13,605 bases of DNA from CAYOXD01 sp964407825 (GCA_964407825.1 CAYOXD010000089.1:1-13605), one strand, 5' to 3'. Shown: positions 1 through 7,209, counted from the stretch's first letter. The notes: generated from the sequence alone by a model not told the origin. Made by a program: numbers and translations.

Positions 1-1358
1 TTCCGGCTCCGTCCGTCGGTGAGGGGGCGTTCGATCTCAAGCTCCCGGATCTTTCGATAGAGGGTGCTGGTATCGATCCCCAGGTCCTTTGCCGCCAGCT
101 TGCGGTTCCCCCCGCGCCGGTGCAGCGCATCGGATATCATCAGACGCTCCATGGCTTTGAGTGTCCTTGCTTCGGAGAACTCGCCCCTTCCCGGAGCATT
201 GGCCCCACAGAGCTCAGGGGGCAGGTGGTGCATTTCGATCAGGCCGTTGGAGCATAACACGAACGCATGCTCGATGATATTTTCCAGCTCCCGCACATTG
301 CCCGGATAGTCATGGGTCATCAGCCGCAGCATTACCTCCTGGGATACCCCGGCGATATCTCTGCCCTTTAGCTGGTTGAATTTCGCCACCATATGGTCGA
401 CAAGGACAGGAATATCCATGCGCCTGTGCCGAAGATCGGGAAGTTCCAATCCGATGACCCGGATCCGGTAAAAGAGATCCTTTCGGAATTTCTTCTCGCG
501 GACCAGGTCCGCCAGATCCTGATGCGTGGCTGCAACCACGCGCACATCGATCTTCACCGGTTCAACCGATCCCAGGGGCTCGATGCGCTTTTCCTGCAGA
601 ACCCGCAGGAGCCGGACCTGCATGGCAGGCGAGATGTCGCCGATCTCATCCAGAAAGAGGGTACCGCCCTGGGCCAGTGCGAACCGCCCGGGTTTGTCCT
701 TTCCGGCACCGGTGAAGGCGCCTGCCTTGTAGCCGAAAAGTTCGGATTCCAGCAGCGTGTCGGGCAAGGCCGCGCAGTTGATGGCGATAAACGGCTGTTT
801 CCTCCGGTGCGAGAGATTGTGGATGGCCCTCGCGAACAGTTCCTTTCCGGTGCCGCTGGCCCCGAGGATCAGGACGGTGCTCTCGCTTTCGGCAACCTGG
901 GGCAACACCTGGAAAACACTTCGCATGGCCGGGCTTCGTCCGATGATGTCCTCGAAGGTGTAGCGTGATTCCAGTTCCTTTCGAAGCTGTTCAACCTGGG
1001 TCAGGTCCTGGAAGGTTTCAACTCCGCCGACAACCGTTCCCTTTTCTCCTTTCAGGGGGGCCGTGGACAGGCGGATCGGAATCCGGGTGCCCGAGGCAGT
1101 AATGATATGGGCCGGAATGTTGATTCTGGGAATACCGGTGGAAAGGGTTTGTTTCAGGGCGCAGCCGTTTTCGCAGATGCTGGCCCGCAGCACCTCGCAG
1201 CAGGGCCTGCCCAAGGCGTCTGCCTCTTGGACCTGGGTGATGGTTTCAGCGGCGCGGTTTAAGCTGGTGATGCGCCAGTTCAGGTCGACGGTAAAGACCC
1301 CCTCATTGAGGGAATTGAGGATGGTGTGCTGGTGTCGGTTTCCGATCATTGCGGCCAA
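1..1358 (-). CDS. sigma-54-dependent transcriptional activator with Cys-rich PAS sensor (3' end cut by window edge)
   Basis: Bacterial enhancer-binding protein that would hydrolyse ATP to remodel sigma-54 RNA polymerase. Translating the reverse complement gives 452 residues with no stop before the edge. Residues ~8-120 are a PAS domain with Cys53, Cys54, Cys62 and Cys66. Residues ~135-375 are the AAA+ domain: Walker A GASGTGKE (166-173), the sigma-54 contact loop GAFTGA (213-218), Walker B GTLFLDEIGD (232-241), and YPGNVREL (351-358). Residues ~412-441 are a Fis-type helix-turn-helix, so only a few residues are missing. There is no receiver domain, so control should come through the PAS domain. 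I chose TTG at 1358 because GGGGAGG lies 8 nt upstream; ATG at 1349 is the alternative, and an in-frame TGA lies further upstream. It is divergent from the DiNase-GAF gene. The family is certain; the ligand and targets are unknown. Confidence 0.93.
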   Translation of the reverse strand, partial: MAAMIGNRHQHTILNSLNEGVFTVDLNWRITSLNRAAETITQVQEADALGRPCCEVLRASICENGCALKQTLSTGIPRINIPAHIITASGTRIPIRLSTAPLKGEKGTVVGGVETFQDLTQVEQLRKELESRYTFEDIIGRSPAMRSVFQVLPQVAESESTVLILGASGTGKELFARAIHNLSHRRKQPFIAINCAALPDTLLESELFGYKAGAFTGAGKDKPGRFALAQGGTLFLDEIGDISPAMQVRLLRVLQEKRIEPLGSVEPVKIDVRVVAATHQDLADLVREKKFRKDLFYRIRVIGLELPDLRHRRMDIPVLVDHMVAKFNQLKGRDIAGVSQEVMLRLMTHDYPGNVRELENIIEHAFVLCSNGLIEMHHLPPELCGANAPGRGEFSEARTLKAMERLMISDALHRRGGNRKLAAKDLGIDTSTLYRKIRELEIERPLTDGRSR

Positions 1359-1470
1359 GACGGATCCCTCCCCGGTCAGGATTGCAGACTGCCCTTCTTT
1401 GACTCATGCAACCATGCAAATTGCCTGCTTTGCCCCTGGGTGGCGGCAAATGATCAGGTTCCCTTTTTCT

Positions 1471-1500
1471 ATCCTACGCCGGCTTGACTGGAAGTTTCAA
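1471..1500 (-). promoter_or_regulatory. candidate sigma-70 promoter for the sigma-54 regulator
   Basis: On the minus strand TTGAAA (1495-1500) and TAGGAT (1471-1476) are separated by 18 nt, matching 5/6 and 4/6 of consensus. It would give a leader of about 105 nt. Found by eye only. Confidence 0.3.
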
Positions 1501-1555
1501 GATTTATGTCATTCGTTGTGCGCACCTGGCAGGGATGTTGCTTTGTGTGTGGGGT

Positions 1556-2560
1556 ATGAGGATTGCCATTTCATATCGGCACGACCGCGTCTCCCCGGTG
1601 TTCGACGTGGCGCCGGGACTTCTGCTCCTGGATATGGAAAGGGGCCGGGAGGTGCGGCGCACCGAGAGGACATTGGCGGAGACGGATTTCCTGGCCCGCG
1701 CGCGCCGGGTCTCCCAGTTCGGCCCCAAAGTGCTGATATGCGGTGCCCTGTCCTGGGCGCTGGAAAATGCGCTCACCTCGATGGGCGTTCAGGTAGTTGG
1801 GTGCATCTGCGGCCCGGTGGAATCGGTGATCCGCGCCTTTCTCGACGGAGAGTTGGCCGGAAAGGCATTCATCATGCCCGGCTGTCTGGGCAAACGACAA
1901 CCCGCATTCCCTACAAAGGAGGCTCTCATGGGAACCCCAACCGTCAACTATGAAACGCTGATTCGTATCACCAAGGCGATCTCCACGATCCAGGACCCCG
2001 AGGAGATCGTTCTGATCACCGTTGAGGGCGTCACCCACGCCCTCAACGTGAAAGGCTGTGCCCTGTTCCTCTTCAGTGAAAAGAGCGAGGAACTGCATCT
2101 GGCCGGATACTATGGCCTGAGCGATGAATACATCGACAAGGGGCCGATCCACGCCATGCGCTCCATTGCCTCCGCCCTCCAGGACCGGCAGCCCGTGGCC
2201 ATCTATGACGTATCGGATGATCCGCGTATCCAGTACCCCGAGGCCGCCCTGAAGGAGGGCATCGCATCCATTCTCTCGACGCCCATCATCATCGGCGATC
2301 AGCTGGTGGGCTGCATGCGCGTCTACACGGCCGAGCCCTGGGAATTTACCTTGAACGATGTGAACTTCATCCAGGCCGTTGCCCAGGTGGTCGGCATGGG
2401 GATGGAGATGTGCCGGGTCAACCAGGGATTGATGGAAAGCATCGACATTCTCGAAATGATGCAGGATCCAAAGACTCTGAGGGACAAGCGGCGTACGCCC
2501 TTTGAGGGGGTTCCCAGAAGCTTTGCGGAGGGAGAGGCGCTGGCCGCGACCGCTCCCTGA
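1556..2560 (+). CDS. fused DiNase_FeMo-co (NifX/ORP-like) and GAF domain protein
   Basis: One 334-residue frame holds two domains. Residues 1-113 match the dinitrogenase iron-molybdenum cofactor family: opening MRIAIS, RVSPVFDVAPGLLLLD, VLICGALS, CICGPVE and MPGC, with Cys62, Cys83, Cys85 and Cys110. Members bind or carry Mo/Fe-S clusters; the orange protein (ORP) of Desulfovibrio belongs here. Residues ~130-290 are a GAF domain, a small-molecule or redox sensor fold, including LSTPIIIGDQLVGCMRVY. No membrane segment or catalytic output domain is visible. I chose ATG 1556 because the family normally begins MKIAI/MRIAI, although its ribosome site is poor; ATG 1535 is in frame. The first domain ends where such proteins usually end, and an internal start (Met125) has an excellent ribosome site. 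It is divergent from the sigma-54 regulator and convergent with sat. Domain calls are firm; function is inferred. Confidence 0.85.
   Translation: MRIAISYRHDRVSPVFDVAPGLLLLDMERGREVRRTERTLAETDFLARARRVSQFGPKVLICGALSWALENALTSMGVQVVGCICGPVESVIRAFLDGELAGKAFIMPGCLGKRQPAFPTKEALMGTPTVNYETLIRITKAISTIQDPEEIVLITVEGVTHALNVKGCALFLFSEKSEELHLAGYYGLSDEYIDKGPIHAMRSIASALQDRQPVAIYDVSDDPRIQYPEAALKEGIASILSTPIIIGDQLVGCMRVYTAEPWEFTLNDVNFIQAVAQVVGMGMEMCRVNQGLMESIDILEMMQDPKTLRDKRRTPFEGVPRSFAEGEALAATAP
1915..1930 (+). promoter_or_regulatory. strong internal ribosome binding site and ATG at the DiNase/GAF junction
   Basis: AAAGGAGG (1915-1922) lies 5 nt before an in-frame ATG (1928-1930). Starting there would give a 210-residue GAF-only protein. 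The site is better than that of either upstream start, so two products (fusion and GAF alone) are plausible, or the GAF gene was once separate. Confidence 0.6.
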
Positions 2561-2574
2561 GAACCAGGCTCAGC

Positions 2575-4272
2575 TCAAATATAGCCCTTCTGGCCCATCA
2601 CCAGCATTACCTCCTGGGCCGCCTCGTCGGGTCTCAGGTGGGTGGTGTCGATGGTGACCTCGGGGGACCGGGGGGACTCGTAGGGATCGTCCACGCCGGT
2701 GAACCCCTTGATGAGCCCGGCCCGGGCCTTGGCGTACATGCCCTTGCGATCCCTGGACTCGCACTCCTCGATGGGGGTGGCGACGTGGACCTCGATGAAG
2801 CCGCCGTAGGCTTCGATGGTCTTGCGGATTTCGTTCCGGGTGGCCCGGTAGGGAGCGATGGGCGCGCAGATGGCTATGCCGCGGTTTTTCGTGATCTCGC
2901 TGGCCACAAATCCGATGCGGCGCACATTGATGTCCCGGTGCTCCTTTGAAAAGGTCAGCTCCCTTGACAGGTTTCTGCGGACGATGTCTCCGTCCAACAG
3001 GGTCACCGGCCGGTCGCCGATCTCCAGGAAGCGGGAAAAGAGGACCTTGGCGATGGTGGATTTTCCCGCACCGGAGAGCCCTGTCAGGAAGATGGTTACC
3101 CCCTGTTTTCGTGGCGGGGGATAGGCCTTTAAAAGTTCGGCAATGACCTCCGGAAAGGTGGCCCATTCCGGCACCTGGCGGCCCTGGCGGATTCGTTTGC
3201 GAATTTCCGACCCGCTGAGGGAGATGGTCTGGGTGCCGGCCGGTACCTGGTCAAGGCCGCGATACTCGTCTTCAAAGGGCAGGTAGACCATCTCCTTGAA
3301 GGGGACGATGGTGATGCCGATTTCCTCGCTGTGCGTCTCTGTCAACTGATTGGCCGCCTCCGGTGGATAGAAGGGGATCCCCGCCCCGTTCATCCCGGGA
3401 CCGGCGTGGTCCCTTCCGATGATAAAGTGGGTGCATCCATAATTTCTGGCGATGATCACATGCATCAGGGCCGTCCTGGGGCCGGCCATGCGGGCCGCAA
3501 GGGGCAGGAGGTTCAGTAGGTAGGAGGCCGGCGGATAGTGGCGGGCCACCTCCCGGTAACAGCGTACCCGTGTGTAATGGTCGAAATCCCCGGGCCTGGT
3601 GGCGCCTACAATGGGCAGGATCAGCAGATTGGCCTTGGCCTGCCGCATGGCCTGGAGGGTCATCTCAAATTGCGGCCGATGGATGGGATTCCGGGTGATG
3701 AACCCCACCATCCGATTCCAGCCGAGCTTCCTGCAGGCATTCCGGATTTCTTCCGGCGTCAGGCGGATCTGTTTAAAATCCGGGTGAAGCGGCGGGCTGA
3801 TGACCTCCACGGACCCACCGATGTAAAAATTCTCGACCCGATGAAAGAGGTAATGGACCCCGGGATGCTCCTCATTGTCCGTGCCGTAAACCTGAAGCGC
3901 CTCCTTGCGATGGTCCACGGGCCAGATGTCCTCGATGTGCATGACGGCCAGCAGAAAACCTTCAGGGTCTCGGAGCCCCAGGGACTGGCCCACCTCGAGC
4001 CTTTCGGCCAGCGTTTCGGAAACGTCGAGGCATACGGGGATGGGCCACAGGGTGCCGTCCTGGAGGCGCATGCGGTCGAGGACGGACTCGTAGTCCGCGC
4101 TGGTCATGAATCCCCTCAAGGGGGAAAAGGCGCCATTGGCCAGCAGTTCGATGTCAAACAGCTGGCGCTCGTTCAGCGTGACGTCTGGAAGATTGAGCGA
4201 GATTTCCTTCAACAGCGCTTGCCTTTCTTCATCCACCACGAGATCTGTGAGCGTGTTGCCGTGGGGTCGCAT
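2575..4272 (-). CDS. sat/cysC: bifunctional sulfate adenylyltransferase / adenylylsulfate kinase
   Basis: Cytoplasmic enzyme activating sulfate: ATP + sulfate to APS, then APS + ATP to PAPS. It has 565 residues. The ATP sulfurylase part (~1-385) shows TRNP then HR (193-199), GRDHAGPG (286-293) and SGSEIRKR (353-360). The APS kinase part (~388-565) shows P-loop GLSGAGKST (398-406), LLDGD (425-429) and DPYESPRSPEV (529-539). Where many CysC proteins have FISPYR this one has PIAPYR (471-476), so the Ser often phosphorylated is Ala. I chose ATG 4272 because AAAGGA lies about 10 nt upstream and the first residues match the usual family start. An in-frame ATG at 4392 with AAGGAGG upstream would add 40 residues. 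Dissimilatory sulfate reduction normally uses a stand-alone Sat and needs only APS, so this fusion points to PAPS for assimilation or sulfation (inference). Confidence 0.95.
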   Translation of the reverse strand: MRPHGNTLTDLVVDEERQALLKEISLNLPDVTLNERQLFDIELLANGAFSPLRGFMTSADYESVLDRMRLQDGTLWPIPVCLDVSETLAERLEVGQSLGLRDPEGFLLAVMHIEDIWPVDHRKEALQVYGTDNEEHPGVHYLFHRVENFYIGGSVEVISPPLHPDFKQIRLTPEEIRNACRKLGWNRMVGFITRNPIHRPQFEMTLQAMRQAKANLLILPIVGATRPGDFDHYTRVRCYREVARHYPPASYLLNLLPLAARMAGPRTALMHVIIARNYGCTHFIIGRDHAGPGMNGAGIPFYPPEAANQLTETHSEEIGITIVPFKEMVYLPFEDEYRGLDQVPAGTQTISLSGSEIRKRIRQGRQVPEWATFPEVIAELLKAYPPPRKQGVTIFLTGLSGAGKSTIAKVLFSRFLEIGDRPVTLLDGDIVRRNLSRELTFSKEHRDINVRRIGFVASEITKNRGIAICAPIAPYRATRNEIRKTIEAYGGFIEVHVATPIEECESRDRKGMYAKARAGLIKGFTGVDDPYESPRSPEVTIDTTHLRPDEAAQEVMLVMGQKGYI

Positions 4273-4364
4273 CGATAGCGGTTCCTTTCTGTTAGTCGTC
4301 GGTGCGTAGTAGGCTGCAGCGTATCCCCTATAATAATTGCATCCCGGCCGCAAGATATGCTTTG

Positions 4365-4392
4365 TCATCGTTGTCGTAATCGTAGTCGTCAT
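4365..4392 (-). repeat. degenerate CGANNN hexamer tract, left arm of an inverted pair
   Basis: Read on the minus strand this is CGACTA CGATTA CGACAA CGATGA, a 6-nt period with CGA fixed. Positions 4368-4382 are the exact reverse complement of 4490-4504 (15 of 15). It supplies an in-frame ATG (4392) upstream of the sat start. Confidence 0.7.
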
Positions 4393-4489
4393 AGGACAGG
4401 CCCTCCTTGCTAATACTCATTTCAAAGCAAGCAGTGTATCGAAAGCCGATCGGCAAAGGGCGGTTCGTGACCGAATGCCAACTGCCTTT

Positions 4490-4525
4490 CGATTACGACA
4501 ACGACTGCGACTGCGACAACGAGAG
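4490..4525 (+). repeat. degenerate CGANNN hexamer tract, right arm of an inverted pair
   Basis: Six consecutive hexamers: CGATTA, CGACAA, CGACTG, CGACTG, CGACAA, CGAGAG. The first 15 bases are an exact inverted copy of 4368-4382, 107 nt away. The two tracts could pair as a long hairpin or cruciform enclosing the sat upstream region. Confidence 0.75.
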
Positions 4526-4578
4526 CCTGACGAACGCCATTGGCGAACAGTCATCAGTGGCCGTTTCCTGTGTGCCAC

Positions 4579-4607
4579 TTGACACACGCCGATTTAACAC
4601 ATAGAGA
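4579..4607 (+). promoter_or_regulatory. candidate sigma-70 promoter for the MinD-like ATPase gene
   Basis: A perfect TTGACA (4579-4584), a 17-nt spacer, then TAGAGA (4602-4607), a weak -10. Transcription would begin near 4614, about 27 nt before the GTG start. Confidence 0.4.
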
Positions 4608-4640
4608 ACGGATCGATTTTAATGGCCAGCGGGGGCGCCA

Positions 4641-5327
4641 GTGGAAATACAACTCAAGGGCATTGTCATTATCGTCGGGAACTACGGGTCCGGTAAAACA
4701 GAGGTGGCCATCAACCTGGCGGCGGAACGCAAGCGCCGGGGGATGACCGTTCGGGTGGCGGACCTGGATCTGGTAAATTTTTATTTCAGGACCCGGGAGG
4801 CAAGGCATTATCTGGCCGGGCTCGGGATCGATCTGGTGTTGCCCCCCTCCCGGTATGTGGACGCGGATCTGCCGATTTTGAGTCCTGCCGTCGCGGGGAT
4901 GATTCGCCAGCCCTCGGATATGACCCTGCTGGATGTGGGCGGCGACGACGCCGGCGCGACGGTGCTGGCATCCCTCGCCGATGCGTTCCAGGGGCGCCCC
5001 CGCCGGATGCTGGTGGTGGTGAACCCGATGCGCCCCCATACCAGCACCGTTGCGGGTTGCTTAAAAATCATGGGTGAGATAGAATCCGCTTCCGGTATGC
5101 GCATCGATGGCATCGTGGGGAACGCCAACCTGATGGAGGATACGACCCCGGAAATCGTACGGAGCGGATATGCGTTCGTCTCGGATCTGGCCGAAGAGAC
5201 CGGTTTGCCCGTCGAGTTCGTCACCGTGGCGGAACATCTTCGGCGGGACCTGGACGCGGGCGGCATCCGGTGCCCGATTTTGCCCATCAGCCGTCAGCTG
5301 CTGCCGCCGTGGATGAAGACGGGGTAG
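4641..5327 (+). CDS. MinD/ParA-like (SIMIBI class) P-loop ATP-binding protein
   Basis: A 228-residue soluble nucleotide-binding protein. The P-loop is GNYGSGKT (13-20), a plain Walker A rather than the KGGxGKT deviant form of true MinD/ParA. ADLDLVNFYFRTREA (40-54) fits the switch region of this class, followed by Walker B-like TLLDVGGDD (95-103), VVNPMRPHT (126-134) and GIVGNANL (157-164). I know this subgroup mainly from neighbours of 2-oxoacid:ferredoxin oxidoreductase genes in anaerobes, but no such gene is here and its role is not established. There is no Cys pair for an Fe-S cluster, unlike Mrp/NBP35 carriers. The start is GTG, with GGGGG (4631-4635) 5 nt upstream; ATG 4622 is out of frame. 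It lies 47 nt before hisC on the same strand and may be cotranscribed with it. Confidence 0.8.
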   Translation: MEIQLKGIVIIVGNYGSGKTEVAINLAAERKRRGMTVRVADLDLVNFYFRTREARHYLAGLGIDLVLPPSRYVDADLPILSPAVAGMIRQPSDMTLLDVGGDDAGATVLASLADAFQGRPRRMLVVVNPMRPHTSTVAGCLKIMGEIESASGMRIDGIVGNANLMEDTTPEIVRSGYAFVSDLAEETGLPVEFVTVAEHLRRDLDAGGIRCPILPISRQLLPPWMKTG

Positions 5328-5374
5328 GGTCTCTCTTTGAACGTGCAAGGAATCCATCGAGGTAAGGTAGAAAA

Positions 5375-6496
5375 ATGGGAAAAACTGAAGATACCGGGAC
5401 ACTGGATCGGCTGAAGCTTGACGTGCCGGCGCATATCGCCGACATCAAGCCCTACGAACCCGGAAAACCGCTGGAGGAGCTGGAGCGCGAGTACGGCATC
5501 AGTGACTCGATCAAGCTCGCATCCAATGAAAACCCCATCGGCCCTTCGCCCCTGGCCCTCAAGGCCATGGAAAAGGCCATGGGAAACCTCCACCGCTATC
5601 CGGACGGCGGTGGATTCGGACTGAACGAAAAGCTGGCCGCGCATCTCAAGGTCCCGCGAACCGCCATTGTTCTGGGGAACGGCTCCGATGACATTATCGG
5701 CATGCTGACCCGCGCCCTGCTGCGCTCGGGCGACGAGGCGGTCCTGTCCAAGCCCTCCTTTCTGATGTACGACATCATGATCCGTTGCGCCGATGCCAGA
5801 CCCATCAGCGTGCCCTTGAAGGGCCTTGATATCGACCTGGACCGGATGGCTGCCGCCATAACGCCCAAGACCCGGCTCGTTTTCGTGAACAATCCCCTCA
5901 ACCCCACGGGCAGCATGATTACCAGCGCCCAGTTCGAGTCGTTTCTGGCCAAAGTGCCAAAGGGGGTAGTGGTGGTCATGGACGAGGCATACATCGAGTT
6001 TGTCCGGGACGACCGGTGTGCCAACGGTATCGATTTTCTGGAGGCCGCCGTGCCGGTGGTGACCCTTCGGACCTTTTCCAAGGCTTACGGCCTGGCGGGG
6101 CTTCGGGTGGGGTACGGCGTCATGCCCGAGGGGATTCAGGGGCTGTTGAACCGGGTGAGACAACCCTTCAACGTCAGCTCCCTTGCCCAGGTGGCGGCCA
6201 TCCACGCCCTGGACGATACCCCGTTTCTGGAAAGGACGCTCCGCGTGGTCCATGACGGTCTGGATTACCTCTTCGCCGAACTGGACAGGATGGGCGTCCG
6301 GTATTTTCCGACCCAGGCCAATTTCTTTCTCATCGATGTCGGCCGGGATGCCGCGGAGGTGTTCGAGAAGATGCTGCGTCGGGGGGTGATTGTGCGCTCC
6401 ATGGTCTCCTACGGCTTTCCCCATTACATTCGCATCAACGCCGGGCTTCCAGAGGAGAACAGGAGATTTCTCCAAGCCTTGAAAGAGGTGATTTAG
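5375..6496 (+). CDS. hisC: histidinol-phosphate aminotransferase
   Basis: PLP enzyme converting imidazole-acetol phosphate plus glutamate to L-histidinol phosphate and 2-oxoglutarate in histidine synthesis. It has 373 residues, slightly longer than usual because of about 20 extra residues before the family start. Class I/II fold motifs in order: SNENPIG (50-56), RYPDGGG (74-80), GNGSDD (101-106), NNPLNPTG (172-179), DEAY (203-206), TFSKAYGLAGLRVGYG (233-248) with Lys236 as the PLP lysine, and YIRINAG (351-357). ATG 5375 follows a GGTAAGG run at usual distance. Only 4 nt separate its stop from cmk, whose ribosome site lies inside hisC, so the two are translationally linked. HisC-type enzymes may also transaminate aromatic precursors; the hisC call is strong but a side role in Tyr/Phe synthesis is possible. 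Confidence 0.93.
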   Translation: MGKTEDTGTLDRLKLDVPAHIADIKPYEPGKPLEELEREYGISDSIKLASNENPIGPSPLALKAMEKAMGNLHRYPDGGGFGLNEKLAAHLKVPRTAIVLGNGSDDIIGMLTRALLRSGDEAVLSKPSFLMYDIMIRCADARPISVPLKGLDIDLDRMAAAITPKTRLVFVNNPLNPTGSMITSAQFESFLAKVPKGVVVVMDEAYIEFVRDDRCANGIDFLEAAVPVVTLRTFSKAYGLAGLRVGYGVMPEGIQGLLNRVRQPFNVSSLAQVAAIHALDDTPFLERTLRVVHDGLDYLFAELDRMGVRYFPTQANFFLIDVGRDAAEVFEKMLRRGVIVRSMVSYGFPHYIRINAGLPEENRRFLQALKEVI

Positions 6497-6500
6497 CGCC

Positions 6501-7202
6501 ATGACACCCTTGCTCGTAACCATCGACGGCCCGGCCGGAGCCGGGAAATCCACCGTGAGCAAACGACTGGCCGAGGCACTCGGGTATCGGTACGTGGACA
6601 CCGGCGCGCTCTACCGGGCGGTGGCCCTGGCGGCCCTGGAAGCCGGGGTTCCGCCTGCGGACGACGAGAGGCTCGGAGCCCTCCTGGCGACCCTTTCGGT
6701 GGCATTTGCCGTCGTGGAATCGCAAACGCGGTTGTTGCTGAACGGAAGGGACATAGGCGGCCTGATACGCACCGAAGAGGTCTCCATGATGGCCTCGGCG
6801 GTGTCTGCCCGGCCCGTGGTCCGGTCCTGGCTCCTGGACATCCAGAGAGGGATGGGCCGTGACAGGGCGGCGGTTTTCGAGGGCCGGGACATGGGTACGG
6901 TGGTATTCCCCGATGCGGAGGTGAAGTTTTTCCTGGACGCCTCCCCGCGGGTTCGGGCCTTGCGGCGCTATGAGCAGTTGAAGGGGCCGGAAAGCCAGAG
7001 CCTGGCGCAGATCGAGGCTGATATGGCGCAGCGGGATCGGAACGACAGCACTCGGGATATTGCGCCCCTTCGGGCCGCCTCCGATGCCATCGTCATCGAT
7101 TCCAGCCAGTTGTCTATCGATGAGGTCATCGACCTCATGAAGCGGGAGGTGGCGGGGCGGGGAGGACTGGATACACCCGCGGCTTCCGGAAACAGGCTGT
7201 AA
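6501..7202 (+). CDS. cmk: (d)CMP kinase
   Basis: Cytidylate kinase, phosphorylating CMP and dCMP with ATP to recycle pyrimidine nucleotides. It has 233 residues, near the usual length. Seen in order: P-loop GPAGAGKST (10-18), VDTGALYRA (32-40) for base binding, NGRDI (81-85), EGRDMGTVVFPDAEVKFFLDAS (split: 127-138 and 139-148), and the lid QRDRNDSTRDIAPL (177-190) with its catalytic arginines. The ATG is 4 nt after the hisC stop, and GAGGTG (6485-6490) inside hisC serves as ribosome site. The last ~15 residues are Gly/Pro/Ser-rich and look like a loose tail. In many bacteria cmk precedes rpsA, as here; ispH, sometimes found between them, is absent. Confidence 0.96.
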   Translation: MTPLLVTIDGPAGAGKSTVSKRLAEALGYRYVDTGALYRAVALAALEAGVPPADDERLGALLATLSVAFAVVESQTRLLLNGRDIGGLIRTEEVSMMASAVSARPVVRSWLLDIQRGMGRDRAAVFEGRDMGTVVFPDAEVKFFLDASPRVRALRRYEQLKGPESQSLAQIEADMAQRDRNDSTRDIAPLRAASDAIVIDSSQLSIDEVIDLMKREVAGRGGLDTPAASGNRL

Positions 7203-7209
7203 AAAACCG

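Larger units (their letters stand above)
4273..4640. other. 368-bp divergent intergenic region between sat/cysC and the ATPase gene
   Basis: No convincing gene. It holds two inverted CGANNN repeat tracts, a 10-bp palindrome GCCGATCGGC (4445-4454), a TTGACA box for the rightward gene and a possible leftward -10 box TATTAT (complement of 4330-4335). Small open frames run through the repeats (for example 30 codons, minus strand, 4328-4420, and 65 codons, plus strand, 4407-4604), but their Asp-X-Asp-X composition is simply the hexamer repeat translated, so I do not call them genes. Confidence 0.6.

Noticed and set aside
393..968. 191-codon plus-strand open frame opposite the sigma-54 regulator
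   Set aside because: The minus strand here encodes GAFTGA, Walker A and Walker B motifs in order, so the plus frame is a shadow.
1484..1510. Sigma-70 promoter TTGACT/TATGTC for the DiNase-GAF gene
   Set aside because: Spacer is only 15 nt and the -10 box is poor.
1359..1555. Sigma-54 (-24/-12) promoter between the regulator and the DiNase-GAF gene
   Set aside because: No GG-N10-GC pair with acceptable TGGCAC and TTGC elements on either strand; the best minus-strand match lacks the TTGC box. The paired ATGCAA at 1406-1411 and 1414-1419 is too short to support an operator call.
2557..2573. CTGAG/CTCAG inverted repeat between convergent DiNase-GAF and sat genes
   Set aside because: Only 5 bp, overlapping the stop codon, with no T-run on either strand; too weak to call a terminator.
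3538..4278. 246-codon plus-strand open frame opposite sat
   Set aside because: Antisense shadow of the ATP sulfurylase domain, with no recognisable motif.
4328..4420. 30-codon minus-strand small gene upstream of sat
   Set aside because: No ribosome site, and its Asp/Tyr/Asn run is just the hexamer repeat in translation.
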